Part shown: positions 13,301 to 28,300 of the stretch, one piece after another
Layout of the letters: every line of letters starts with the position of its first letter
Numbering within the stretch: the stretch's first letter is position 1
Assembly: GCA_935421135.1 (NCBI GenBank)
Contig: OW285191.1
Coordinates: 20,166,700-20,230,699 of the forward strand
DNA length: 64,000 bases
Direction of reading: 5' to 3'
Source of the DNA: Bugulina stolonifera
Lineage: Eukaryota > Bryozoa > Gymnolaemata > Cheilostomatida > Bugulidae
Position numbers and translations under genes: made by a program
Notes under the pieces: generated by a model
Told to the model about the DNA's origin: nothing
Database searches by the model: none
The model's input: only the letters and a program-made list of their open reading frames with translations

Positions 13301-16300
13301 TATTAGTGCACCCCTACTGATGTTAAGTAAGTATCATGCTATTAGTGCATCCCTACTGATGTTAAGTAAGTATCATACTATTAGTACACCCCTACTGATG
13401 TTAAGTAAGTATCATACTATTAGTGCACCCCTACTGATGTTAAGTAAGTATCATACTATTAGTGCACCCCTACTGATGTTAAGTAAGTATCATGCTATTA
13501 GTGCACCCCTACTGATGTTAAGTAAGTATCATGCTATTAGTGCACCCCTACTGATGTTAAGTAAGTATCATGCTATTAGTGCATCCCTACTGATGTTAAG
13601 TAAGTATCATACTATTAGTGCACCCCTACTGATGTTAAGTAAGTATCATGCTATTAGTGCACCCCTACTGATGTTAAGTAAGTATCATACTATTAGTGCA
13701 CCCCTACTGATGTTAAGTAAGTATCATGCTATTAGTGCACCCCTACTGATGTTAAGTAAGTATCATGCTATTAGTGCACCCCTACTGATGTTAAGTAAGT
13801 ATCATGCTATTAGTGCATCCCTACTGATGTTAAGTAAGTATCATACTATTAGTACACCCCTACTGATGTTAAGTAAGTATCATACTATTAGTGCACCCCT
13901 ACTGATGTTAAGTAAGTATCATACTATTAGTGCACCCCTACTGATGTTAAGTAAGTATCATGCTATTAGTGCACCCCTACTGATGTTAAGTAAGTATCAT
14001 GCTATTAGTGCACCCCTACTGATGTTAAGTAAGTATCATACTATTAGTGCACCCCTACTGATGTTAAGTAAGTATCATGCTATTAGTGCACCCCTACTGA
14101 TGTTAAGTAAGTATCATACTATTAGTGCACCCCTACTGATGTTAAGTAAGTATCATGCTATTAGTGCACCCCTACTGATGATAAAAAGTATCATGCTATT
14201 AGTGCACCCCTACTGATGTTAAGTAAGTATCATACTATTAGTGCACCCCTACTGATGTTAAGTAAGTATCATGCTATTAGTGCACCCCTACTGATGTTAA
14301 GTAAGTATCATACTATTAGTGCACCCCTACTGATGTTAAGTAAGTATCATGCTATTAGTGCACCCCTACTGATGTTAAGTAAGTATCATGCTATTAGTGC
14401 ACCCCTACTGATGTTAAGTAAGTATCATGCTATTAGTGCATCCCTACTGATGTTAAGTAAGTATCATGCTATTAGTGCACCCCTACTGATGTTAAGTAAG
14501 TATCATGCTATTAGTGCACCCCTACTGATGTTAAGTAAGTATCATACTATTAGTGCACCCCTACTGATGTTAAGTAAGTATCATGCTATTAGTGCATCCC
14601 TACTGATGTTAAGTAAGTATCATACTATTAGTGCACCCCTACTGATGTTAAGTAAGTATCATACTATTAGTGCACCCCTACTGATGTTAAGTAAGTATTA
14701 TACTATTAGTACACCCCTACTGATGTTAAGTAAGTATCATACTATTAGTGCACCCCTACTGATGTTAAGTAAGTATCATGCTATTAGTGCACCCCTACTG
14801 ATGTTAAGTAAGTATCATGCTATTAGTGCACCCCTACTGATGTTAAGTAAGTATCATACTATTAGTGCACCCCTACTGATGTTAAGTAAGTATCATGCTA
14901 TTAGTGCACCCCTACTGATGTTAAGTAAGTATCATACTATTAGTGCACCCCTACTGATGTTAAGTAAGTATCATACTATTAGTGCACCCCTACTGATGTT
15001 AAGTAAGTATCATACTATTAGTGCACCCCTACTGATGTTAAGTAAGTATCATGCTATTAGTGCACCCCTACTGATGTTAAGTAAGTATCATACTATTAGT
15101 GCACCCCTACTGATGTTAAGTAAGTATCATGCTATTAGTGCACCCCTACTGATGTTAAGTAAGTATCATACTATTAGTGCACCCCTACTGATGTTAAGTA
15201 AGTATCATGCTATTAGTGCACCCCTACTGATGTTAAGTAAGTATCATACTATTAGTGCACCCCTACTGATGTTAAGTAAGTATCATACTATTAGTGCACC
15301 CCTACTGATGTTAAGTAAGTATCATGCTATTAGTGCACCCCTACTGATGTTAAGTAAGTATCATACTATTAGTGCACCCCTACTGATGTTAAGTAAGTAT
15401 CATACTATTAGTGCACCCCTACTGATGTTAAGTAAGTATCATACTATTAGTGCGTCCCTACTGATGTTAAGTAAGTATCATACTATTAGTGCACCCCTAC
15501 TGATGTTAAGTAAGTATCATACTATTAGTGCACCCCTACTGATGTTAAGTAAGTATCATACTATTAGTGCACCCCTACTGATGTTAAGTAAGTATCATGC
15601 TATTAGTGCACCCCTACTGATGTTAAGTAAGTATCATACTATTAGTGCACCCCTACTGATGTTAAGTAAGTATCATGCTATTAGTGCACCCCTACTGATG
15701 TTAAGTAAGTATCATACTATTAGTGCACCCCTACTGATGTTAAGTAAGTATCATGCTATTAGTGCACCCCTACTGATGTTAAGTAAGTATCATACTATTA
15801 GTGCACCCCTACTGATGTTAAGTAAGTATCATGCTATTAGTGCATCCCTACTGATGTTAAGTAAGTATCATACTATTAGTACACCCCTACTGATGTTAAG
15901 TAAGTATCATGCTATTAGTGCACCCCTACTGATGTTAAGTAAGTATCATGCTATTAGTGCACCCCTACTGATGTTAAGTAAGTATCATACTATTAGTGCA
16001 CCCCTACTGATGTTAAGTAAGTATCATACTATTAGTGCACCCCTACTGATGTTAAGTAAGTATCATACTATTAGTACACCCCTACTGATGTTAAGTAAGT
16101 ATCATGCTATTAGTGCACCCCTACTGATGTTAAGTAAGTATCATACTATTAGTGCACCCCTACTGATGTTAAGTAAGTATCATGCTATTAGTGCACCCCT
16201 ACTGATGTTAAGTAAGTATCATGCTATTAGTACACCCCTACTGATGTTAAGTAAGTATCATACTATTAGTGCACCCCTACTGATGTTAAGTAAGTATCAT

Positions 16301-19300
16301 GCTATTAGTGCACCCCTACTGATGTTAAGTAAGTATCATGCTATTAGTGCACCCCTACTGATGTTAAGTAAGTATCATGCTATTAGTGCACCCCTACTGA
16401 TGTTAAGTAAGTATCATACTATTAGTGCACCCCTACTGATGTTAAGTAAGTATCATACTATTAGTGCACCCCTACTGATGTTAAGTAAGTATCATACTAT
16501 TAGTGCACCCCTACTGATGTTAAGTAAGTATCATACTATTAGTGCATCCCTACTGATGTTAAGTAAGTATCATGCTATTAGTGCACCCCTACTGATGTTA
16601 AGTAAGTATCATGCTATTAGTGCACCCCTACTGATGTTAAGTAAGTATCATGCTATTAGTGCACCCCTACTGATGTTAAGTAAGTATCATGCTATTAGTG
16701 CACCCCTACTGATGTTAAGTAAGTATCATGCTATTAGTGCACCCCTACTGATGTTAAGTAAGTATCATGCTATTAGTGCACCCCTACTGATGTTAAGTAA
16801 GTATCATGCTATTAGTGCACCCCTACTGATGTTAAGTAAGTATCATGCTATTAGTGCACCCCTACTGATGTTAAGTAAGTATCATGCTATTAGTGCATCC
16901 CTACTGATGTTAAGTAAGTATCATGCTATTAGTGCACCCCTACTGATGTTAAGTAAGTATCATGCTATTAGTGCACCCCTACTGATGTTAAGTAAGTATC
17001 ATGCTATTAGTGCACCCCTACTGATGTTAAGTAAGTATCATACTATTAGTGCACCCCTACTGATGTTAAGTAAGTATCATACTATTAGTGCACCCCTACT
17101 GATGTTAAGTAAGTATCATGCTATTAGTGCACCCCTACTGATGTTAAGTAAGTATCATGCTATTAGTGCACCCCTACTGATGTTAAGTAAGTATCATACT
17201 ATTAGTGCACCCCTACTGATGTTAAGTAAGTATCATGCTATTAGTGCATCCCTACTAATGTTAAGTAAGTATCATGCTATTAGTGCACCCCTACTGATGT
17301 TAAGTAAGTATCATGCTATTAGTGCGTCCCTACTGATGTTAAGTAAGTATCATACTATTAGTGCACCCCTACTGATGTTAAGTAAGTATCATGCTATTAG
17401 TGCACCCCTACTGATGTTAAGTAAGTATCATGCTATTAGTGCACCCCTACTGATGTTAAGTAAGTATCATGCTATTAGTGCACCCCTACTGATGTTGAGT
17501 AAGTATCATGCTATTAGTGCATCCCTACTGATGTTAAGTAAGTATCATGCTATTAGTGCATCCCTACTGATGTTAAGTAAGTATCATGCTATTAGTGCAC
17601 CCCTACTGATGTTAAGTAAGTATCATGCTATTAGTGCACCCCTACTGATGTTAAGTAAGTATCATGCTATTAGTGCACCCCTACTGATGTTAAGTAAGTA
17701 TCATGCTATTAGTGCACCCCTACTGATGTTAAGTAAGTATCATACTATTAGTGCACCCCTACTGATGTTAAGTAAGTATCATGCTATTAGTGCACCCCTA
17801 CTGATGTTAAGTAAGTATCATGCTATTAGTGCACCCCTACTGATGTTAAGTAAGTATCATGCTATTAGTGCACCCCTACTGATGTTAAGTAAGTATCATG
17901 CTATTAGTGCACCCCTACTGATGTTAAGTAAGTATCATGCTATTAGTGCACCCCTACTGATGTTAAGTAAGTATCATACTATTAGTGCACCCCTACTGAT
18001 GTTAAGTAAGTATCATGCTATTAGTACACCCCTACTGATGTTAAGTAAGTATCATACTATTAGTGCACCCCTACTGATGTTAAGTAAGTATCATACTATT
18101 AGTGCACCCCTACTGATGTTAAGTAAGTATCATACTATTAGTGCACCCCTACTGATGTTAAGTAAGTATCATACTATTAGTGCACCCCTACTGATGTTAA
18201 GTAAGTATCATACTATTAGTGCACCCCTACTGATGTTAAGTAAGTATCATGCTATTAGTGCACCCCTACTGATGTTAAGTAAGTATCATGCTATTAGTGC
18301 ATCCCTACTGATGTTAAGTAAGTATCATACTATTAGTGCACCCCTACTGATGTTAAGTAAGTATCATGCTATTAGTGCACCCCTACTGATGTTAAGTAAG
18401 TATCATGCTATTAGTGCACCCCTACTGATGTTAAGTAAGTATCATGCTATTAGTGCACCCCTACTGATGTTAAGTAAGTATCATACTATTAGTGCACCCC
18501 TACTGATGTTAAGTAAGTATCATGCTATTAGTGCACCCCTACTGATGTTAAGTAAGTATCATGCTATTAGTGCACCCCTACTGATGTTAAGTAAGTATCA
18601 TGCTATTAGTGCACCCCTACTGATGTTAAGTAAGTATCATGCTATTAGTGCACCCCTACTGATGTTAAGTAAGTATCATGCTATTAGTGCATCCCTACTG
18701 ATGTTAAGTAAGTATCATGCTATTAGTGCACCCCTACTGATGTTAAGTAAGTATCATACTATTAGTGCACCCCTACTGATGTTAAGTAAGTATCATGCTA
18801 TTAGTGCATCCCTACTGATGTTAAGTAAGTATCATGCTATTAGTGCACCCCTACTGATGTTAAGTAAGTATCATACTATTAGTGCACCCCTACTGATGTT
18901 AAGTAAGTATCATGCTATTAGTGCACCCCTACTGATGTTAAGTAAGTATCATGCTATTAGTGCACCCCTACTGATGTTAAGTAAGTATCATGCTATTAGT
19001 GCACCCCTACTGATGTTAAGTAAGTATCATGCTATTAGTGCACCCCTACTGATGTTAAGTAAGTATCATACTATTAGTGCACCCCTACTGATGTTAAGTA
19101 AGTATCATACTATTAGTGCACCCCTACTGATGTTAAGTAAGTATCATACTATTAGTGCACCCCTACTGATGTTAAGTAAGTATCATACTATTAGTGCACC
19201 CCTACTGATGTTAAGTAAGTATCATGCTATTAGTGCATCCCTACTGATGTTAAGTAAGTATCATGCTATTAGTGCACCCCTACTGATGTTAAGTAAGTAT

Positions 19301-22300
19301 CATACTATTAGTGCACCCCTACTGATGTTAAGTAAGTATCATGCTATTAGTGCACCCCTACTGATGTTAAGTAAGTATCATGCTATTAGTGCACCCCTAC
19401 TGATGTTAAGTAAGTATCATGCTATTAGTGCACCCCTACTGATGTTAAGTAAGTATCATGCTATTAGTGCACCCCTACTGATGTTAAGTAAGTATCATGC
19501 TATTAGTGCACCCCTACTGATGTTAAGTAAGTATCATGCTATTAGTGCACCCCTACTGATGTTAAGTAAGTATCATGCTATTAGTGCACCCCTACTGATG
19601 TTAAGTAAGTATCATACTATTAGTGCACCCCTACTGATGTTAAGTAAGTATCATGCTATTAGTGCACCCCTACTGATGTTAAGTAAGTATCATGCTATTA
19701 GTGCACCCCTACTGATGTTAAGTAAGTATCATGCTATTAGTGCACCCCTACTGATGTTAAGTAAGTATCATGCTATTAGTGCACCCCTACTGATGTTAAG
19801 TAAGTATCATGCTATTAGTGCACCCCTACTGATGTTAAGTAAGTATCATACTATTAGTGCACCCCTACTGATGTTAAGTAAGTATCATGCTATTAGTGCA
19901 CCCCTACTGATGTTAAGTAAGTATCATGCTATTAGTGCACCCCTACTGATGTTAAGTAAGTATCATGCTATTAGTGCACCCCTACTGATGTTAAGTAAGT
20001 ATCATGCTATTAGTGCACCCCTACTGATGTTAAGTAAGTATCATACTATTAGTGCACCCCTACTGATGTTAAGTAAGTATCATGCTATTAGTGCACCCCT
20101 ACTGATGTTAAGTAAGTATCATACTATTGCTGTTCGTCTACCTCAGGGGTTCCCAACCTTTTTTAGCCTAAGTACTCCTTAGCAGTCATGTAGCAAACAA
20201 CGTACCCCTTTGTAGCAAACAACGTATTCCTCTGTAAAACTGTGTTTAATGAAGGATATATGTGGTTTAATTCGATTAATATTACATGACTGTATACTTT
20301 ATCAAAATGCGTCACTTAAGCGGATAAATAAATGCAGTATGGAATGAAAAATTTTTATTTATCATTTATTTACTGATGACTATGCAATATAACTTTCATT
20401 GATTGTAGTGTTTTATGGCTTTCACACTGGTTTAGCTCAACTTCATTTGCATCAGTGAACAATTTGATTTTCAGTTCAGTAATAGATAATGATAAGTCAT
20501 AATTGATAGTCTGTAACTGAAAATCACTGTCAAAAATGTATTAAGTTGATGACTTGTTTTGTACCCCCTAGATCTCTAAAATGTACCCCTAGGGGTACAT
20601 GTACCCCAGGTTGGGAACCCCTGGTCTACCTCATCATTATCATTATCTGAATTGTCTTCCCTTATCCTAATGACGACATAAGCCAACAAACCACGCCCAT
20701 GGCTCTTATAACCTGCTGGTTACCTCCCCTGCATGTAAGGCGAGAAGACAACTTCCTGCTAGGATCACACTACTATCTCTATTGTCCATAATACACTATT
20801 ATGACTTTGTACACTATATACAGTACCTAACTATTGTTATGCATTTGGAGGGGGTAGTTATAATAGCTGTGCTATGACACGCCCAAGTCCTGCTCCTCAT
20901 TTCTCCTCACTGCACTTACACAAGTAACTATTATTGAGTAGTACTAGCATAGCCACAGAGTACTGATGTAACTATTATTGAGTAGTACTAGCATAGCCAT
21001 AGAGTACTGATGTAACTATTATTGAGTAGTACTAGCATAGCCACAGAGTACTGATGTAACTATTATTGAGTAGTACTGGCATAGCCACAGAGTACTGATG
21101 TAACTATTATTGAGTAGTACTGGCATAGCCATAGAGTACTGATGTAACTATTATTGAGTAGTACTAGCATAGCCACAGAGTACTGATGTAACTATTATTG
21201 AGTAGTACTAGCATAGCCACAGAGTACTGATGTAACTATTATTGAGTAGTACTAGTATAGCCACAGAGTACTGATGTAACTATTATTGAGTAGTACTGGC
21301 ATAGCCACAGAGTACTGATGTAACTATTATTGAGTAGTACTGGCATAGCCACAGAGTACTGATGTAACTATTATTGAGTAGTACTGGCATAGCCACAGAG
21401 TACTGATGTAACTATTATTGAGTAGTACTGGCATAGCCACAGAGTACTGATGTAACTATTATTGAGTAGTACTGGCATAGCCACAGAGTACTGATGTAAC
21501 TATTATTGAGTAGTACTAGCATAGCCACAGAGTACTGATGTAACTATTATTGAGTAGTACTAGCATAGCCACAGAGTACTGACTAATTACTTTGACCTTG
21601 CACAGTCCACATGGCCATATTTAGACCTAGGGTCACCAGTGTCCTACAGACTAGTCAGGGACGTCTAATGGAACTCAGTGTTAACCCCCCAATCTCTCTG
21701 TGCTAGGCTACCATTACATGTGTATCAATTATTTTAATTAGTGTTTCGTACTTTCCATGGTTTAGCATTTCTAAGAAAAATATTTTTTGTAATAAAAGTG
21801 CATTAATAGGTGATACATGTGAACTCTTGCTGAATCTGGGGGATTAACTAGTTTCACTAAAATCATAATTATAAAATAGTTGTTATCTTTCACTGGTTAT
21901 AAAGTAGATCACTTTTGGTGGCTAGTGGGTAAACTATTTATCTCCTTTCTACATTCCAGCATATTTGTACAAGGTTAAGTATGGATTAGTGGTCTAGACT
22001 CAACACCCTTCACCAATTACCATATCCATTCCTCAATATGTTACAACTATTTTTTACCAATTTTAATATTGAAAAATATATGCATTTGGTGCACTGGGTA
22101 AGCACCTACCCTACCTAATAACCTCAATATTAACCTCTCCATCCACCAATGAGGTTTATCTTATGTAAGATCCCAGAGTCCAGTGGAGTGAACTACGGCT
22201 GAGTGCAAGTATACAGTTCAGTGTCATAACGCTGACCTGTACGGTCAGGTGAGCGTTATGACATTGACCTGTATGATCAGGTCAGTGTCATAACGCTCAC

Positions 22301-25300
22301 CTGTATGATCAACAAGTGAGGTAAATGTAAGTTATACAAGCACTCCCAGGCTATTGTCTCTATCAAGGGGAAGGGGTGACTCTTTGAGCAGTATGTCTCT
22401 CTCTAGGAACTCTTTTTGCAGCACTGATTGAAAATAGCTAAATAGTCTCAGAATTAACTGATATAAACAGGGAAAATGGGGTCTAACTTTCAGACTATGC
22501 TGTCTTATATATTAGACTCATTAGACTCATAAGCATGAGAAGATAGATATGTTACCATGATAGATAGTAGGCCCTACAGTACTATAAAGTCTCTTATAAA
22601 TGTCGATGACTTGTGACATCTTCTTAGTCAGAGTCCCAAGGTACCATCAGCTGTTGTCTCAAACATTAAAACAATATTAAAGTGTTGACATTGTGAGCTA
22701 AACCATGTCTCTGTGTTCTCCCTCTCTATTTCTCTCCCCTCCCACTCTCTGATACTTTTACTGCCTTAAACCCTTTCATTCTCCTGCAAATGGGGTGCAA
22801 CATTTGGCAATATTGTGATGGTACAGGACATTTGTATACGACTCCAGCTACCGGAACCAACCCTGCAGCACCTTAAGTGCCTAGTAGTTGTCACAGCACT
22901 ACTCAGCTGACACTCATACTCTCATAACTAACTGTTCGTATACTTATACTCACCTGCATTGCATGTCCAAACCATTCATTTATTGTCTACATACGTGTAT
23001 TTATGTGTTTATACTCACTCTACTTCATTACATACTGATGTACGTTCATGTATGATAATTACTAAGTCTTTTAGTGCCTTTTATACCCATGTACAGAGGC
23101 CCGACCTCTCAGAATTACCTGATATTTATTTTGTACATGAATTGGATCATTATAAGCAACTTTTGTATAACCCGACCCATTTTGGGTCGGCCGTCGGGCT
23201 TCCGACGGCCATGTTGTTGCGCAACTTCCGGACTACCCTATGTCGTCTTTTCCCGACACTACGTGGGGCGGAAGTCCTTATACTATATAAAGGGCATTGT
23301 TTCACTGTTCATTGTCTCAGTCTTCACTTGGCTTTCAATAAAGACACATCTATACTTGATACAGAGACTTTCACTTCCTTTTGTCAGGTCATTCGCTTAG
23401 CGAACCGCCTACTAGGTCGGATCACTCTCTTTCAACGTATAGTCTGAAGGTCAGACTTGGGACCAGATGGGTCGTCTCTGGTAGTTATTGGGCTACTGAG
23501 ACCGCTTGATCTTTCATGTAATGAGAAGGCCTAGCACCACTCATAGGCACTTAAGTTTTGGGTCGGTAGTCGTCCAAGGACGACCGCACGAAATACCAGA
23601 AACCATTACAATATATACTTTTCATGAGGTGTGTCATGATAGCCTAAGCTCTAACGTTCGTTTCTTTGTCCTATGGCAGGGTAGTACAGAAGAGGTTCCA
23701 AAGATTAGAAGGACACATATTCACTATAGCTAAGAGCATCTCTCACCTCTCCTCTGAAATGAAATCTGTCAGCTCTTTGGTCATGGAAGTAGAAAGGCTG
23801 AGCAGAGAACTTGAGTTGGTCAAACAGCAGCTCTACTATCAACAAAGGAGTGGATTGAACAAGACTGGAGGCGTTCAACTGACGCCCGCTCAGCCCATGT
23901 TTCCTGATACAGATTTAGCCGATACAGGCGTTGGGGAGACAACGCCACATAAGATCAGTAAACTTACACGGTACGTCTGTCCCTTATTCTATGGTATGTC
24001 TGCCCCTTACTCAATTGATATATATGTAGATATGAATGCATCACTGATCCTGAGTTGTCACCTCCTTTCTAGAGCTTGATCTCTGGTTGATTTCAATAAT
24101 AGCCATGCAGCAGGTTACAGCAAGTGAGGGGTGGATGAAGAGAGGGGCATGTAGTAAGGGGTGGAAGTAATGTGGGGTTGATGTATTAAGGTAGAGGTAG
24201 AGAAGGGTGGATGAAGAGAGGGGTGAATGAAGAGAGGGGGCATGTAGTAATTGTGGAGGTAGAGTGGGATGGATGTAGTAATGGATGGGTGGAGATAGGG
24301 GTGGATGTAGTAAGGGGTGGGTGAAGATAGGGGTGGATGAAATTAGATGGGGGTGGGTGAAGAGAGTGGTGGGTTTGATAAGGATTTGGTGAGGGTTGGA
24401 GGTAAGCTGTCTCTAGGCTATGTGCAAACTATTTGTCTGATTTTTGCTTACTGCTTACATGTAGGATAAAGTCTTCATTTAGACGCAGGTATGAGCTGAC
24501 TAGTTAATAGCTGTTTTAAATTTTGTGTGAGTGTCTCTAATTTGGCTATGTTGTGTGTATAACACTGCTATGCCTTCATTGTATTTTCATTACACTACTT
24601 GACATTGCCTAAGTCCAATTCTCCTAAAATCGAGGCTAGGTTTTCCATTGACTATGAAACTTTCGCTGAAAAATGTTCCTCAGTCAACCACAAACAGGTC
24701 CACGTACCATCTGGAACCCAGGCTATGTTAGGCACTGTGCTGTCTTAAATAATTTAATACTGTGAATTCTGTATGCAGTAGCTGTAGTCTGTGAGATAGT
24801 CATCTTTTGTTCCCAACTCCACCTTCTTTTTACTTCTACGATCTTTGATTAGAGTGTGACCTACTTACCATAATATGGTAGGTAGGTCACAATATTATTG
24901 TACATCTCCTCACCTCCTACCCCCACCACACACACACACACAATACCATTCCAAGGTCACTTTTGGGTGTGAAAGCACATAATCTGCATGCTAATTCGAT
25001 TATAAGACAAATACTAAAATTGGTCTCCCATTGCTAGTAAATAGTAAATAGGAGTGGCACGCTGCTGTTGAACCACAATGTGAGCAGCACATTTTATGAT
25101 GTATTTTTAAGCAAAGAATTCATCTTTTGAGCAGTCAGAGACTTGTTTCACACCTATGAATATACCAGTCCCTGACTGTGGTTCAAACCCAGGGCCTCTA
25201 CGGTACCTAATCATCTAGCACAGTGAACAGAACATGCTACCACTACACCAGCTCAGCAACCTTAAAAAAGGAAGCTTCACAGTAGAAATGCTCTGAGCAA

Positions 25301-28300
25301 ACTGCACACAAGGCACCCCTCGAATTATCGCCACCTTGCTATATGTACGATGTTAGGGGGTTTGGCCATTTTTTATATATGCACTGTATATATGAAATGG
25401 CCAGACCCCCTAACACCTTATACTGTGTTTTGGTATCATATTTGAGCAGCAATACGTACAATTGTAATAGTAGTTTTATGTAACACCTGGTGCTATTATA
25501 GTCTAGTAGACCCTACCTATTAGACCTTAGAGTAGTAAACCTAACACATATGGTTTAGTGGTTATTTTTGACGTGGACTTCCCTGAGTACTAGACATACA
25601 TGTAGCTGCATTCCTCCTGGCTTACACTCAATTACATATAGCCAGACTGCAGTGGAGTGGAGGAGGTTATCTCTCCAACATTCTTTCAACCAGAATAATT
25701 ATTGTAATGGAAATACCAATTCTGTATCTACATGATACAATTATTTCATCAAACTCCCCTAATCAGCCACTATTTGTATTGCTCCTGCTTGACACTTGAT
25801 TGTATAATATTGCATATTTATAAAATGATCTCCTCATGATATTTATATCTGTGTACTATGAATACTCTGATACTATGGTTTGTGACATCAAATACTGGAC
25901 TAATAGCACTGCCCACTGTCCATTTATTATATAATATAGAGAGGTTGTCACACCATGGCTTAATCTATGGTATCAGTAATATTCAGTACCACACTACTGT
26001 TATAACTGCAGTGGGGTGTTACTACACTCACATGTTACCATAGACTAAGCTAATACCAATGGTAAGAACTCTGCTGTAATAACTAGACTTGTTGTAGATT
26101 CTTTGGACACGAACCCCCACTAATGAAAATATTCCTGAAAGAACTGGGCTATGAGGTATGTCTCCTCTATTATAGCTGTGATCCAAATGATTGTGTTTGT
26201 ATTATTCATTCTAGACCATTCTGACATGTATGTATGTTGGCTATAACGGTACCATATAACTGTAATATATATAATACTATGGCATACTGGAGTGTATGTT
26301 GGCTATAACGGTACCATATAACTGTAATATATATAATACTATGGCATACTGGAGTGTATGTTGGCTATAACGGTACCATATAACTGTAATATATATAATA
26401 CTATGGTATACTGGAGTGTATGTTGGCTATAACAGTACATATAACTGTAATATATATAATACTATGGCATACTGGAGTGTATGTTGGCTATAACAGTACA
26501 TATAACTGTAATATATATAATACTATGGCATACTGGAGTGTATGTTGGCTATAACAGTACATATAACTGTAATATATATAATACTATGGCATACTGGAGT
26601 GTATGTTGGCTATAACAGTACATATAACTGTAATATATATAATACTATGGCATACTGGAGTGTATGTTGGCTATAACAGTACATATAACTGTAATATATA
26701 TAATACTATGGCATACTGGAGTGTATGTTGGCTATAACAGTACCATATAACTGTAATATATATAATACTATGGCATACTGGAGTGTATGTTGGCTATAAC
26801 AGTACATATAACTGTAATATATATAATACTATGGCATACTGGAGTGTATGTTGGCTATAACAGTACATATAACTGTAATATATATAATACTATGGCATAC
26901 TGGAGTGTATGTTGGCTATAACAGTACATATAACTGTAATATATATAATACTATGGCATACTGGAGTGTATGTTGGCTATAACAGTACATATAACTGTAA
27001 TATATATAATACTATGGCATACTGGAGTGTATGTTGGCTATAACAGTACATATAACTGTAATATATATAATACTATGGCATACTGGAGTGTATGTTGGCT
27101 ATAACAGTACATATAACTGTAATATATATAATACTATGGCATACTGGAGTGTATGTTGGCTATAACAGTACCATATAACTGTAATATATATAATACTATG
27201 GCATACTGGAGTGTATGTTGGCTATAACAGTACATATAACTGTAATATATATAATACTATGGCATACTGGAGTGTATGTTGGCTATAACAGTACATATAA
27301 CTGTAATATATATAATACTATGGCATACTGGAGTGTATGTTGGCTATAACAGTACATATAACTGTAATATATATAATACTATGGCATACTGGAGTGTATG
27401 TTGGCTATAACAGTACATATAACTGTAATATATATAATACTATGGCATACTGGAGTGTATGTTGGCTATAACAGTACCATATAACTGTAATATATATAAT
27501 ACTATGGCATACTGGAGTGTATGTTGGCTATAACAGTACATATAACTGTAATATATATAATACTATGGCATACTGGAGTGTATGTTGGCTATAACAGTAC
27601 ATATAACTGTAATATATATAATACTATGGCATACTGGAGTGTATGTTGGCTATAACAGTACATATAACTGTAATATATATAATACTATGGCATACTGGAG
27701 TGTATGTTGGCTATAACAGTACATATAACTGTAATATATATAATACTATGGCATACTGGAGTGTATGTTGGCTATAACAGTACATATAACTGTAATATAT
27801 ATAATACTATGGCATACTGGAGTGTATGTTGGCTATAACAGTACCATATAACTGTAATATATATAATACTATGGCATACTGGAGTGTATGTTGGCTATAA
27901 CAGTACATATAACTGTAATATATATAATACTATGGCATACTGGAGTGTATGTTGGCTATAACAGTACCATATAACTGTAATATATATAATACTATGGCAT
28001 ACTGGAGTGTATGTTGGCTATAACAGTACCATATAACTGTAATATATATAATACTATGGCATACTGGAGTGTATGTTGGCTATAACAGTACATATAACTG
28101 TAATATATATAATACTATGGCATACTGGAGTGTATGTTGGCTATAACAGTACATATAACTGTAATATATATAATACTATGGCATACTGGAGTGTATGTAC
28201 AGTATGTTGGCTATAACAGTACATATAACTGTAATATATATAATACTATGGCATACTGGAGTGTATGTTGGCTATAACAGTACATATAACTGTAATATAT

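Noticed and set aside
12101..20124. CRISPR array
   Set aside because: Units are directly adjacent with no variable spacers, and the genome is eukaryotic; the same applies to all other arrays here.
12111..20182. Open frames of 701 and 1988 codons made of a 13-residue repeat
   Set aside because: They are the 39-bp intron satellite read in one frame; 39 is a multiple of 3, so openness is automatic. The true exon frame has TAA in every unit.
23074..23447. Overlapping open frames of 108 and 162 codons
   Set aside because: They lie across the LTR-like block with its TATA box, poly(A) signal and hairpins; no domain is visible in either frame.
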